From contig QZLH01000678.1 of assembly GCA_003833135.1 (NCBI GenBank), positions 29,449-58,103 on the forward strand: 28,655 nucleotides of DNA. Reading direction: 5' to 3'. This DNA is from Oehlia diaphana. Its lineage: Eukaryota > Glomeromycota > Glomeromycetes > Glomerales > Glomeraceae. Shown here in pieces: positions 1-10,787 of this stretch; within the stretch, counting starts at the first letter, position 1, and each line of letters starts with the position of its first letter. Below the pieces are notes generated by a model. It was not told the DNA's origin. It saw nothing but the letters and a program-made list of their open reading frames with translations, and made no database searches. The translations under genes and the position numbers were made by a program.

Positions 1-20
1 CAAAAAAAAAAAAAAAAAAA

Positions 21-265
21 AATATTATACGAAAATGTAACGAAAAACAGGATGCGAATTTTTTGTTATGTTAAATCAACCTGAACTAAAAATTCACAAT
101 TCAGAATTTTCATAAATAACAATCTATAAATAGTAAAAAAAATATTATACGAAAATGTAACGAAAAACAGGATGCGAATTTTTTGTTATGTTAAATCAAC
201 CTGAACTAAAAATTCACAATTCAGCATGAAAAGAATTTTCATAAATAACAATCTATAAATAGTAA
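21..265. repeat. Tandem repeat, 120-bp unit, two copies
   Basis: The block starting at 21 recurs at 141, an offset of exactly 120. The copies are nearly identical through the run ending in aattcacaattcag. The second copy then carries 10 extra bases (catgaaaaga) before both resume with attttcataaataacaatc. The left edge is an A-tract at the window border, so more copies may lie outside. No coding sense is seen. Confidence 0.9.
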
Positions 266-906
266 CTTTAAATCTAAAATTAAATAAGATGAGAAATAAA
301 ATTTATTATGAAATTCGCACCAATTTCACGGTTATTTTGTATCATATTTCAGTACTTTTGAGCTAAAAAAAAAAAAAAAAATTAATTGAATAAATCATAT
401 AATTATATTTTTTCGAAAAATTATTAAATAAAATTATTGGTAACTTCGGGTAGTATATAGGTTTGGGACATCAAAATAACGTGGGTCCATGAGTCCATTC
501 CAATATACTGTTTAATCTTTATAAAAAGTTTTTTTTTTTTAAGTATGATCTATTTAAGGAATAGTCTTGTCCCCGGGTAAATTGGTGTAACAAATATGGA
601 ATTTGATTTACTGATCAAATAACGATAGCAAAATATGCAGGGTCAGTTTATATGTCGTGAGTCATAAAACTTATTTAAATTGAAATGTTATTTTACTCGT
701 TTAAGCCACGAGACCATGGGAATATAATAAATCAATAAAGGAATAAAGGATTATTTTTCACATGAAAAAGGAAAATATATAAGCACCCTTTCGTCATGGG
801 ATTAACGAATGGCGTTCACATATATTATGTATTATATATTGTTTCTGATTATCAAATCAAATAATAAATCTTGAACCTGAACGGAAATGGAAACTATGAA
901 ATAATA

Positions 907-1553
907 ATGTCTTCCTCCTTTTCTTCCTTACCCTCCACTGAGGAAATCGAAAAAATAACAGATACTAGAGACTTAATTTATCGTTTGAAACAATCTAACT
1001 TGGGATTAACCGAAAATGATTTCGAAGTTCTCAAATACCATAAAATTATTGGTCGAACTTTTCTCATGTTAACGGAAGAAAAACTTGAAAATCGTGGTGA
1101 AAAATTGGGACCATCTTTAAACATCGCGTATTCGGTTAATAAGATTCTAGAACAAGATACGATAAGTGAGTAATTATGATATTGTCCATTTGCATCGTTG
1201 ATGAATATTGATTATTTATGATATTTATACTAGCTTCAAAATCTTCCAAACATAAGAAACGTAATATAGAAGATGACCTTGATGATATTGATATACTCCG
1301 TGAAGAATTTAGAGAAATTGTAGAGGAAAAATTTAAAACTACGACCGGATTAACTACAAAAATCAATTATTCATTATTACTTAAAGATGTTCATAGCGTG
1401 TGCGGTGAGGATACTATTAGTGGAACAACTCTTAGAGACTTTTTTTTAAATAATACAAATCTCTCTAAGCATACGTATCCAATAGTTCGACAATGGGTTG
1501 AACACAAAAAAAGAATTTACAGTAATAAATATAAAGCGTATACTTTTCATTAA
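907..1553 (+). CDS. SAM-domain protein, two exons
   Basis: Exon 1 is 907-1165 and exon 2 is 1234-1553. The 68-bp intron (1166-1233) begins GTGAGT and ends CTAG, and it joins in phase 1 to give an uninterrupted 192-residue protein. An in-frame TTG lies upstream at 871, but the ATG at 907 is the natural eukaryotic start. Residues ~13-80 look like a sterile alpha motif: a short helical domain with TRDLIYRLKQ, LTENDFEVLKYHKI and LTEEKLENRGEKLGP, the usual order of SAM helices ending in the G-x-x-LG-type turn. A charged stretch follows (KHKKRNIEDDLDDIDI), then a helix-rich tail. SAM domains mediate protein-protein or RNA contacts. Genes of this build are numerous in Rhizophagus, but the partner is unknown. 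The tail (GTTLRDFF, IVRQWVEHKK) resembles tails of other Rhizophagus SAM proteins. Structure and splicing are seen; the family call is by pattern recognition. Confidence 0.72.
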
Positions 1554-3472
1554 TTCTGTAGTTTATTTCATCTGTAGTATAAATAGTTTTTTTAATGAAC
1601 CTCCATCATGTAATAATAAAAATAATAATAAATTTTCCATAAATTTCATAAATTTGTATTTCATTCAGGTAATTTAACATTTCTTTAACCTCTCTCGTCT
1701 TGTTTGTGCATATTAATTACAAAATTGTCAATGTAAGGTCGGAAAATTTCACATTTTATTTAAATAATAGTTTACAAATTATACTATAAAAATATACGTG
1801 ACGTGAATTAGTTTAAAAAAAGGACGGAAATTATTTTATTTATTAGCTGCACTAAATGACGTGGAAGGTTCTTCTCGGTTCTGTTTCGGTTCCTTTTCGG
1901 TTCCGTGTAGAACATTATTAAAAAAATCTTTGTTTCGTTATTAAGTAATAGTGAGTCTTGATCTACGCTAATTTGATGTTTTTCGAATCAATCGGTTCGA
2001 TTTGATGTTAGAACAGTTCTCAAAGTGTTCCAACCTCAGCCCTTACTAGGTTTCAGAACCTACTCGGAATCGTACCCCCCTATCCCTAGCTGCAATTAAG
2101 GTTTCTTTTTACAAAATTGGTGATTTTAAATCTAGTGGATTGGTTCCGCCTTAAAAAATCCGTAAATATCGAACAGATGCTTCTGTTAAATTAGGATATA
2201 ATTATCCTGGGCGAAGCGAAGAACTAGATATTATTTAAATTTTGTGATTCTTCTCTGTCTACTACGTGATCGTCTGTCTACTCCGAATTTACCGTTGTAA
2301 TGAAAAAACGGTCAAATTATTCAAAGGAAATAATTACTTTTGTACAGAACTACTTCAATATATGTATAAAAAAAAATAAAGTATGGTAGTTAAGACAAAC
2401 AAGAAAATTTTGTTATACTTATTAACTCCTGTCCTATCGGGATTGTTTCTTGACAGTTAAATTTTGAGTATTAGAAGTAGGCGCCATTAATTTTGAAATT
2501 TCGTGTCACGAAAAATAAAAAGTTAATAGATTTCAGGTGAAAGTTGATTTTATAAAACAATAACTTATATATTTCTTCATTTTTTTTTTTATTAAGAGTT
2601 TAAAAATTCAATCTACGGTAATGCCGATTATGAATAATTAAGATTATAATTATAATTATTCCTTTTTCGTGTTCTTTTTTTTTAAAGAATAATAAATCGA
2701 ATAGATAACTGATTTTATAAATTTTTAGTGATATTACAAAAATATCTCAGAATTAAGAGACGTGCAAAATTCGGTTGTGTATTATGTTTATCCAAAAAAT
2801 TAAAAAATTACACTTTATCAGGAATAATTAATTACGCATTAATTTATTCCGATACTGTTATGAACTGAACTTATAAATCAGATAATTACTATTTGCAATA
2901 TTTTGAACAAGTCCGCACATCCCAAAAGTTATTTAGTATCAAGTGTCAAATGTTGCCCGCGTGACTTATTAATATTATCAACGATTCATATTAGCCAAAA
3001 TTAAAATTTTCGGTAATATTCACTGTAAATATATTTTTTAAATTTTATAATTTATTATTAGAATTTTTACTACAAATAGACTTTAAATTTATATAATTAG
3101 CTTATAAGTTAAGCCTATTTGAGACGAGACAAAAGTTAATTTAAAAAAACGTGCATTACAAGTACTAATGGGCTCAAAATTTTTAATTTAAAATTTGTCT
3201 CGTATATTGCTCAATTACAAACTGATTTTTATTTATATAAAGTAATGATAACTCTATAATCAGTGTTGAACAAAAAATACATATACTTAAAAATATATGA
3301 AAAAATAATAAATAAAAAAGTAAATCAAAATATATTTTATCATTTTCGATGACAACCTATGAATATTTTAATTACTATGAAGTTAGAAAGGTTAATAATA
3401 AATATTACTATTAATGAAATCACATTCACATTTAATTAAACTTACGTTTATTCATACAGTAAGATTCAATAT
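1554..3472. other. Gene-free AT-rich spacer
   Basis: No convincing coding exon was found. It holds an 11-bp minisatellite (1866-1908) and scattered A/T runs. A less AT-rich patch (~1860-2230) contains phrases such as gggcgaagcgaagaactag and may be a decayed transposon. From ~3190 onward the sequence is shared with 11689 onward, which marks the edge of the kinase-gene duplication. Confidence 0.6.
1866..1908. repeat. 11-bp tandem repeat, about four copies
   Basis: Successive units cggttctgttt, cggttcctttt and cggttccgtgt begin at 1876, 1887 and 1898. A weaker unit (aggttcttct-like) precedes them. The core cggttc is conserved in three units. Confidence 0.75.
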
Positions 3473-5127
3473 TCAATCAATTCTAAATGATTCATAATCA
3501 TTACTATTGTCTGACTTTAGAACATTTTCTGTAAATAATTAGTAATTGATATAAATAACTTTGATAGATAGCCAAGTAAATTAGTTTATTATAGTTAAAT
3601 TATGTTAATTTAAATACCTGGATATTTTTTGCTTGATATATTTTCATATTCATTATAATAATCATGAGAATTCTTTGGTTCAGGAAGATTTTTATAATTA
3701 AATGGTATACTTTTATAAATAGCTTCAGGATGCTTTTTATTTTTCATAGATGAAATATTAAGTAATGATTTATTAATTTTTTCAACTTCTTCAATTTGTT
3801 CGATTAATTCCGTTCGAGTTGATTCTTCTTGATTCTTTTCATTCTTTTTGTAATACTTATTATATTCTTCTTGCCATCTATGAAATGTTCTTGTAAGTTC
3901 TCTTATGTCTGGTCGTTTTAATGGATCTGCATCCAAACATCTTTTAATTAAATGCAAAATTATTTGAGGTACTTTAATATCAAATTCGGGTCTTAGTCCT
4001 TCACAAATATTTATTGCTAAAAAACCGTTATGAGCAATATTATAATATGGAGACAATTCTGAAATTACTACATATATAATTATGCCAAAACTGTAAATAT
4101 CAGATGCTTGAGTGTAATCTCCTCCTCTTAAAATTTCAGGTGCCAAATAAGATACAACACCATACTTTTCTTCCTTACCATTATAATTTGCTGGTTTACA
4201 TAATCCCATATCAGTTATACATGGGGTTGAATCACATACTATATTTCCAACATGCAAGTCTCGATGAATTAATCTTTTACCATGAATTTTAAGAAGTCCA
4301 CTTGAAATACTCTTTAAAATATCAAATTTAGATTTCCACATCTGCAAATTCAAATCCAAATTCACTTGAGGCCATTTATCTATTTTATATTTTTTATTCA
4401 TATCTTTTCTTTTTTCGTTCAAATAATTTTGTAGATTCCCCCTTTTAGCATAATTCATAACCATAATATAATTTTTTGTTTCAGGATGTAAAGATATTCC
4501 ATAACATCTAATAATTTGTAACGGTGCCTTGACTCTATGTATTCTTAAATGGATTGTAATCTAATTATCGTAAAAAATTAATTAATAAAAACAATAATTT
4601 TAAAACATAATTAAAATATACAGTATAAATTATACCTCATTAATAAATTCCATTGTAATATTTTGTGATTTATTTAAACTTTTAAGAGCAACAGGTTTAC
4701 TTTTATTAAGTCTACTCCATTGATTCTTATCCATATCCCAATGTGAAATATAACCATCTTTCCATGTTGCTTTATGAACTTCACCAAATCCACCTTCTGC
4801 AATAAATACAGGTTTATTAAATCTATTATATGGTATCCACTCTAATATTTGACAACAATTTTTTGCTGATAATTGAGTATTTTGAATGAATTTATCAATT
4901 TTATCATTACAACTAGTCCATTTATCAAAATTTTGTTGAAATCTTTTTGAATTACAAGTTTGACACCAATTCTTTCCTGTAGTTATTTCATTACATTCCT
5001 TACATCTTCCATATCTTTCCTCATTATTTTTTGAAATACAACTCCCACAATATTTACTTTTTGTATCACTTATTTGTTTGCATCGAACGCATTCGTATAT
5101 TAGTTCTTTTCCATCTAATGGATACAT
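3473..5127 (-). CDS. Protein kinase with N-terminal cysteine-rich region, three exons
   Basis: Exons on the minus strand are 5127-4636, 4560-3618 and 3528-3473. Introns are 4635-4561 (GTATAA...TTAG, phase 0) and 3617-3529 (GTATTT...ACAG, phase 1). The spliced product is 496 residues. Residues ~10-60 hold paired cysteines (CVRC, YCGSC, CKEC, WCQTC), a likely zinc-binding region. QQNFDKW and IDKFIQ follow, a linker typical of the expanded Rhizophagus kinases. The kinase core shows a glycine loop IAEGGFGEV, a VALK lysine, the catalytic HRDLHVGN, DMG in place of DFG, APE in SYLAPEI, and SDIYSFG. All residues needed for phosphotransfer are present, so it is probably active; DMG retains the metal-binding Asp. 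The last exon supplies only ~18 acidic residues. It was inferred from phase and splice sites and resembles the C-termini of sister genes. A broken full-length copy lies at 11689-13715. Substrate unknown; signalling role inferred. Confidence 0.88.
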
Positions 5128-6256
5128 AACAAAAATTTTATTGTTAAAAATCTTTTTATTTTGTAAATTTAAAATTTTTGTTGAAAATAATGGAACGATT
5201 TGGTAAGTTTATACAGTACTGTACTTCAGATGATCGACATGATCATGAGGGTTGTGCAATATCAATATCACATGCAATCTATACCATTTTTTCCAAGATA
5301 ATAAAGATAGTTACACTACCTCATTTTAATAATTAATAACAGTTACACATACCTTTACAATATAGCAAAAATGAACCTTTAACAAGATTAATAGAAAACT
5401 CATTCGGGATTAGAGTTACAAGCCCTTTTTTTTTTAGCAAGAATCAAAATAAAAATAAAAGAATAAGGTAATGGTCTCATTCATCAAAACATTTTGGCGA
5501 AAAATCATTATATAGCCAATGAAAATGATCATTATTTATTATCAATCAAATTATTTGCCGCTTTCAATTGAAGTTTGATCGTTTAACACAAAATTTCTAA
5601 GCCACGCCGATCATAATTTTTTCTCTCATACTATTTTTAATAAAACATTAATTATTTTTTTTTTTTGGTTGATCCGATAAATAGACTCTTTACATACTGT
5701 AACTCTGAATTCGAAGTTTTATTACTAAAAATAATTTAGTATATTTACTGCTTAACTTTGATATTACACTTTAGATCACACTTTTAGATCACAGAACACA
5801 CTTCGATCACAATTCCTCTGTAACGCTAAAATGACACTGTAAGTACTAATAAAAAACTTTTGTTGTATTTAAAGACAATAATTAAGACTTTTAAAGTTAT
5901 ATATCATATTTATTTGTAAAAAATTGTTTTTAGACGCTTAATAAAGATACTAATAATCATATTTAATTTATTTTTTAACTATAGACGATAAAAACAAGTC
6001 AAGAGTACGTATTATTAGTAGTTTTATAGGTTTTGTTGCATATTTGCTAATATGTAATAATTATGTACTGAAACTTTTTTTTTAATTAATCTATGCATTT
6101 TTATTAACTAAAAGTATACCCGGGTATGATATGTGGTTAGAATTACGCCCAATTTTTTCATGTTCCACATACCTCGGTTATAGTTCAATTTTTAAAATAG
6201 AAAAATTAATTTATACCCTGAGTATTTTACTATTTGAATAAAGAATTTTTCTAACT
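5128..6256. other. Spacer upstream of the kinase gene
   Basis: No coding region is supported. It must contain the promoter of the minus-strand kinase gene starting at 5127, but no single element can be named with confidence. A short tandem phrase (cactttagatcaca, then cttttagatcaca) is seen near 5765-5792. Confidence 0.5.
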
Positions 6257-6356
6257 ATCACCAGGGGGTGATGATCACTGGTGACTGAAATTAAAATAAT
6301 ATAGTGCCGATAAAAATTAATAATTCTGGCCAACGTTGATGATCACCCTCGGTGAT
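6257..6356. mobile_element. ~100-bp MITE-like element with palindromic ends
   Basis: The left end (6257-6278) is atcacc-aggg-ggtgat-gatcac. The right end, read inverted from 6356 to 6335, is atcacc-gag-ggtgat-catcaac. Each end is thus itself a small hairpin (atcacc/ggtgat), and the two ends are inverted copies of each other around ~56 AT-rich bases. No clear target duplication is visible, so the family is unknown. Confidence 0.55.
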
Positions 6357-6398
6357 TTGAAGTAAAAAACTTGAATAAATAACATCACACGAAATTTT

Positions 6399-6690
6399 AT
6401 TGCTAAATTTTCATCATGATTTACTTCATGATATGGCGGCAATCCAGAAATTATTTCATACATAATTATTATCCAAAACTATAAATATCAGATGCCTTGG
6501 TATAATTTAGGTTCGTAAAATTTCAGGTGCAACATAAGGTAAAATGCCATAGACATTATTTTCTGATGTATTGTAAGATTGCAGGTTTACATAATCCCAT
6601 GTCGGTTATAATAGTATTATATTTGAGCTTTAATAAATTCCTAATATGTAAATCTTGATGAATTAATTAACTTCGGTAAATGGATAATCT
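6399..6690 (-). pseudogene. Kinase C-lobe fragment, heavily decayed
   Basis: Aligns by eye, on the same strand, with about 4012-4290 of the intact kinase gene. Shared words are ctataaatatcagatgcc (SDIYSFG region), aaaatttcaggtgc (APE region), ataatcccatgtcggtta (the DMG region) and cttgatgaatta (HRD region). Several indels and stops break every frame. N-lobe and tail are missing. It is a relic of the same family and carries no product. Confidence 0.75.
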
Positions 6691-7305
6691 TACCATTCAG
6701 GGTTAATTTATGAACCACAGTGAGTATTAGGTTACCCACACTTTGTACTCATGATTAGTTTGTTAACTCAAAATATAAAGTATTTTTTTTTAAGAGAAAC
6801 CAATACTGATATTACAATATGTCAATTTAAGCCATACTATTTACAATAAATTTATCATACTGACAAAAGCTGATTTATTTTATCATATAATAATATATCA
6901 ATCAAAGTCATATTACATGTTCTTTGTTAATTATATGAGTCAATATTTCACCATACAGTTAGTATTTGTGATAAGTATATCTCAAATTGACATATAGACG
7001 TCAAAGTCTATTATAGTCAATCATAGTCAATATGAACAAGCATTATTATAATGAAACATAATATAAAATAAAAAAATAAACCATCTTTTTGTCAGTTGGA
7101 CCCACTATTACAAAAAAAAAATAAACTTGAATTTTTTTAGTTTGTTATTTTTTGCAATAATGAGTCAAATTGACAATTAATTTTGCATTAATATATCAGT
7201 ACAAGTCATATTATTTTTTGTATTTAAGATGTCTAATTTCTCAACTTATTTTTTTTTATAAATTTATATCTTTTGATTAAAAAAATAATTAATAAACTAA
7301 TCATC
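6691..7305. other. AT-rich spacer with an inverted repeat remnant
   Basis: No gene seen. Positions 6718-6744 (gtgagtattaggttacccac) read inverted resemble 7578-7603 in the first intron of the next gene. This suggests scattered copies of one small element. A diverged word (taatatatca...aagtcatatta) occurs near 6890 and again near 7190. The promoter of the next gene should lie here. Confidence 0.45.
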
Positions 7306-7897
7306 ATGAGTACAGGTGAAAATTATATTGGTTATGAAGCTCTTGTTTATTACTTAAATGAAACAATAAATTTGTCATACCATGGATTTTTGACACTTAA
7401 CCAAAATATTATTATTGCTTCATTAGCTCAACTAACTACTAACTCTTCATTAACATCAGCCAAGTGGCAAAGCTTTAATATTACTTGGAGTAAACGCTTT
7501 TTGTATAAAGCAAAAGATTTATTGGATTCAAATACTTTTATTGAATTAAAAAAAAAGGTATGTTTTGTTTTTATTTTGCAAAGGGTGGGTAACTCCTAAT
7601 ACTCTGCGTAGTCACTTTGTGAGAATTACTGGTCTCGTTCGCTTGGTAACCACTCCAGGCTCTCATTCCAGGCACCCTAACTTTGTTGTTAGTAAAGTCT
7701 GCTAATTCTGGAGGAGGAATTGGCTATGTTCCTTCTTTACTACTAAATAAAAATTTAGCATACAATTAACAACATGCTTTCTCATAATAGGTAAATACAG
7801 AATACTCACAACGTAAGAAAGAGTTGCAAATATTCTGGCAAGAAGTTATTAAGGAATACAAAGAAAGTCAAAAAGAAAATAATTTTACCACTGATAC
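7306..7897 (+). CDS. 5' part of a transposon-split gene (N-terminus of bromodomain/PD-(D/E)XK protein)
   Basis: The start is the ATG at 7306 (MSTGENYIGYEALV). An in-frame TTG exists at 7273 but is unlikely. Exon 1 (7306-7557) encodes 84 mostly helical residues and ends before a GTATGT donor at 7558. Two acceptors are possible. The cag at 7798-7800 keeps one open frame to the transposon at 7898. The tag ending at 7790 gives a more protein-like start of exon 2 (KKELQIFWQEVIKEYK) but hits a stop at 7881; a single-base indel in the A-run at 7860-7863 would reconcile the two. The intron (~235-243 bp) is long for this genome and contains less AT-rich sequence, perhaps an inserted element. No domain is recognised in this part. 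The reading frame at the break equals that of the piece starting at 9040, so both belong to one gene. Confidence 0.55.
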
Positions 7898-9038
7898 AGT
7901 AGTGGCGGAAAAAAATGGCACTTAGTTTTTTTTATTTAATTTTATAAGGAAGTGCTTAATCAATGTAGAAATTAATATATAATCAATTAAAATGTATACT
8001 TTAAGTTTACTTAAAGCTTTGAAATATAATAGCTTAATAAATTTTTTTATAAATTTGAAATTTTTGTTAAAAAAATTAAATGCCAAATTTAAGGCGATTA
8101 AAAATATCTGAACGCCATTTTTAAATAAAATTAAGAAGAAATTCACATTCTAAACATATTTTTGACTCTTAAGAAAAACTGTTTGTCTGACCATGAAATA
8201 TATACTATTAAACTTTTATGGTTATTAGTTTATTACTTACTGATATATTGAGAAAAATATAAATTGAATTATATTTACACAACTGCTTATATGTTAAAAT
8301 TAAATTAAGAAATTTATACATTCTAAATGTACTTTTGACCCTTAAATAAAATTGTTCGTCTGGTTATGAAATATATAACGTTAAATTTTCGTTAAAATTT
8401 GTTTGATACTTACGGAGATATTAAGCAAAACATAATAAAATTATTTTAAATTATACTTGCTTTTTTTGAAAAATTATTTTATTTACATTTTGTTTAATAT
8501 CTTGGTGAGTATCAAACCAATTATTATGAAAATTGAATAGTATATATTTCATAATCAGACGAATAACTTTGTTTAAGGGTCAAAGGTATGTTTAGAATAT
8601 AGATGTTTCTTAATTTATTTTAAGAAGACATTCGGATCTAGTATTTAATTTATATGTAAAATTTATAAAACAAGAAATTTTTTTAAATTTTCATTACTTT
8701 TTTATATAAAAGAATTAAAAAAAACTTTTTATAATATTTATAATGGATTAATAAATAATTTTATAAGATTATTTATTATAATTTTTAATAAAAATATTTA
8801 AAATTTGTTTTAAATTCGCTTTATATTTATTAAAGTCTTTTCTTCTCATTTTACTTAAATTTCAAAATTTTTTTTTAAAAAATTAAACAATATTTTATCA
8901 AATATTATTAAGTAAATTTATTTACTATATATTTAAGAATATATGTACAAAATTTCAGATCATTTAAGCTATTTTTTAAAGTTTTTTATTGATTATAAAA
9001 TTAAAGAATAAAAGTGCCAGTTTTTTCCGCCACTACTG
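7898..9038. mobile_element. 1,141-bp non-autonomous TA-flanked DNA transposon
   Basis: The left end CAGTAGTGGCGGAAAAAA-TGGCACTT (7898 on) and the right end read inverted from 9038 match for ~26 bases with about one difference, and similarity continues loosely to ~50 bases (TTTAATTTTATAA). TA flanks both sides (7896-7897, 9039-9040), the target duplication of Tc1/mariner-type elements. The interior is very AT-rich and encodes no transposase. It contains two direct and one inverted copy of a ~130-bp block. Removing the element plus one TA gives a continuous codon series in the host gene. It is therefore a real insertion and probably recent, given the well-matched ends. Confidence 0.88.
8124..8624. 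repeat. Internal direct and inverted repeats of the transposon
   Basis: A ~135-bp block (key words acattctaaa, tttgacccttaa, tcgtctg-ttatgaaatatata, gtttgatactta, gatatta) occurs at 8124-8257 and 8298-8434 in direct order. It occurs inverted at 8484-8624. The second and third copies face each other around ~50 bases and could form a long cruciform or hairpin RNA. Confidence 0.8.
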
Positions 9039-9039
9039 T

Positions 9040-10269
9040 ACATCTATTCCAAAAAAGTCAGTTAAACATTCTGAACCATTACAACAAGATGCATCTTTAC
9101 TTTCAAAAAAAACAATTAAATCTGAACAACTAGATTTATCTAAAAAAAATATTAAATTTACTAAATTCTGTTACGATATATTTCATGAACTTGAAAATGA
9201 ATCTTATGCTAATTTATTTTCTGAAAAGAATATTAAAAATAAGGTTATAAAGCATCCAATGGACCTACTTACTATAAAATTAAAATTAGAAAATAATCAA
9301 TACTCAAGTTTAAAAGAATTTGAAAAAGATATTCGTTTAATGTTTCGTAATTGTTATACATATAATGATGTTAAAAGTAAAGAATATTGTTCAGGTGAAA
9401 AATTAGAATCTATTTTTAATGAAAAATGGAATGAAAAAATTATTCTTCAAGATAGACAAACAAGAGAACTGAAAAGAATAAGAGATAATGATACTGATGA
9501 TGGTGCAGATCAATTTTGGAAGAAACAAAGACAAATTTTAGAACAAAATAAAAATAATTTAGTATATAGACAGGTTATTAATGATGCACTTCTTGTTGCT
9601 TCAGCATATGAAAGCCTTGTTGTAGGTAATATTATACCTTTTATTGAAATTTTAAAGACCTTTCTATTAACAAGATCAAGGATGTCTTTATCTTCAGCAA
9701 ATGAATCCATGCTTCAGGCAATTGTTGAAAGTCTTCTACCATTAAAATATCGTATTCCAGAGCTTTCATTAGTAATGGATGGTAAAAAGCTAAAGGGATC
9801 AGGTCGCTTTGGATATTCAGATATTTTTGTTTTGAAAGGAATAGGAGATAATTATATTAGTTTAGAATTAAAATATATACCATTAACTGGTTTAATAAAA
9901 AATCAGAAAGTTAAATATGGTGCAAATGAATTAGAAAAATTAGACAAAATCCTTGAAAAGGAAGATGAAGAAATTTTATTAAAAAGACCATATACATATT
10001 GGTCTAAAGAGTATAAAAGAACAAACCAAACAACTATAGGTGAGGTATTGAATGGTGGTATAAGTCAACTGAAATCATATATGAATACAATCTCAAAAGG
10101 AAGGGTTGCTGATTACTTTAGCTCAGGAATATTTGATAAACGTGTTAAAGTAGTTGAATCAAATCCTAATAAATTGAAAGGATTTGTCATCTTAGTAATT
10201 GGTTTCCAACGTATATTATGGAAACCTGTTGATGAAGTAATATCAAATTATACATATAATATAATTTAA
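9040..10269 (+). CDS. 3' part of the split gene: bromodomain plus PD-(D/E)XK nuclease-like domain
   Basis: Open from inside the transposon to a TAA at 10267-10269. The first ATG is deep in the bromodomain (HPMDLL), so this part lacks its own start and belongs with 7306-7897. A lysine-rich linker is followed by a bromodomain at ~9160-9435: FCYDIFHELE, HPMDLLTIKLKLEN, YSSLKEFEKDIRLMFRNC and YTYND, whose Asn is the expected acetyl-lysine contact. The C-terminal half has a restriction-endonuclease-like core: GSGRFGYSDIFVLKG, then LELKY (D...ExK pattern), followed by GGISQLKSYMNTI and KGFVILVIGFQ. The nuclease metal ligands appear intact. Bromodomains read acetylated histones. A reader joined to a nuclease-like domain suggests chromatin targeting of DNA cleavage, or a domesticated or effector-like protein; this is inference. 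Full ancestral length is ~530 residues. Confidence 0.72.
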   Translation, partial: TSIPKKSVKHSEPLQQDASLLSKKTIKSEQLDLSKKNIKFTKFCYDIFHELENESYANLFSEKNIKNKVIKHPMDLLTIKLKLENNQYSSLKEFEKDIRLMFRNCYTYNDVKSKEYCSGEKLESIFNEKWNEKIILQDRQTRELKRIRDNDTDDGADQFWKKQRQILEQNKNNLVYRQVINDALLVASAYESLVVGNIIPFIEILKTFLLTRSRMSLSSANESMLQAIVESLLPLKYRIPELSLVMDGKKLKGSGRFGYSDIFVLKGIGDNYISLELKYIPLTGLIKNQKVKYGANELEKLDKILEKEDEEILLKRPYTYWSKEYKRTNQTTIGEVLNGGISQLKSYMNTISKGRVADYFSSGIFDKRVKVVESNPNKLKGFVILVIGFQRILWKPVDEVISNYTYNII

Positions 10270-10685
10270 GGTTTAGCAATAGCAGTAATATTATAACAAA
10301 TATAAATAAAGTTATTATGTAAAAATATTAATTCATATATTTATTAACACTACAATATCAATTTAGATATTCATAATATTCTATATTAATACATACTGTT
10401 TAAGAAAACTAATGCAACAAATAGAATATTAAATTGTGATGCTTAAAATGAAATTTTAAAGACACTACAAAATGAAATTAGAGGTAATAGTATATGTGCC
10501 CAAAGTTAGAAAGCCATTCTTCATAAACATATAAGTAATAATAATAATAAAACTTTAGCACAATATTTCACAATAAAAAATTTATGGACAATATACTAGT
10601 ATGTGATTCAGTAACATTGTTGTCAGAATTTAAAATAAATATTTAATAACAAGTAAATGTTTAACAAGATAGGGCTTCTACTAAT

Positions 10686-10689
<4 letters not shown>
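10270..10689. other. 3' flank of the bromodomain gene
   Basis: AT-rich, with no coding exon. Several AATAAA-like words follow the stop (for example aaataaag near 10303-10310) and could serve as polyadenylation signals. Nothing else is recognised. Confidence 0.4.
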
Positions 10690-10728
<39 letters not shown>

Positions 10729-10739
10729 AAAAAAAAAAG

Positions 10740-10786
<47 letters not shown>
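10690..10786. repeat. Long poly-A tract
   Basis: About 95 bases, almost all A, broken only by taaaaaaaaaagaagt near the middle. It could be a retroposon tail, a slippage expansion or a sequencing artefact. No retroelement body is seen on its left side. Confidence 0.9.

Positions 10787-10787
<1 letters not shown>

Noticed and set aside
1136..1366. Minus-strand Ser/Ile-rich frame
   Set aside because: Shadow of the SAM-domain gene exons on the other strand.
7922..8146. Minus-strand 74-codon frame inside the transposon as a transposase remnant
   Set aside because: Product is Phe/Lys/Asn/Leu-rich from AT composition, with no DDE-type motifs.
10690..10786. Poly-A tail of a LINE or processed gene
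   Set aside because: No retroelement body or processed coding sequence adjoins it, and no target duplication is visible.
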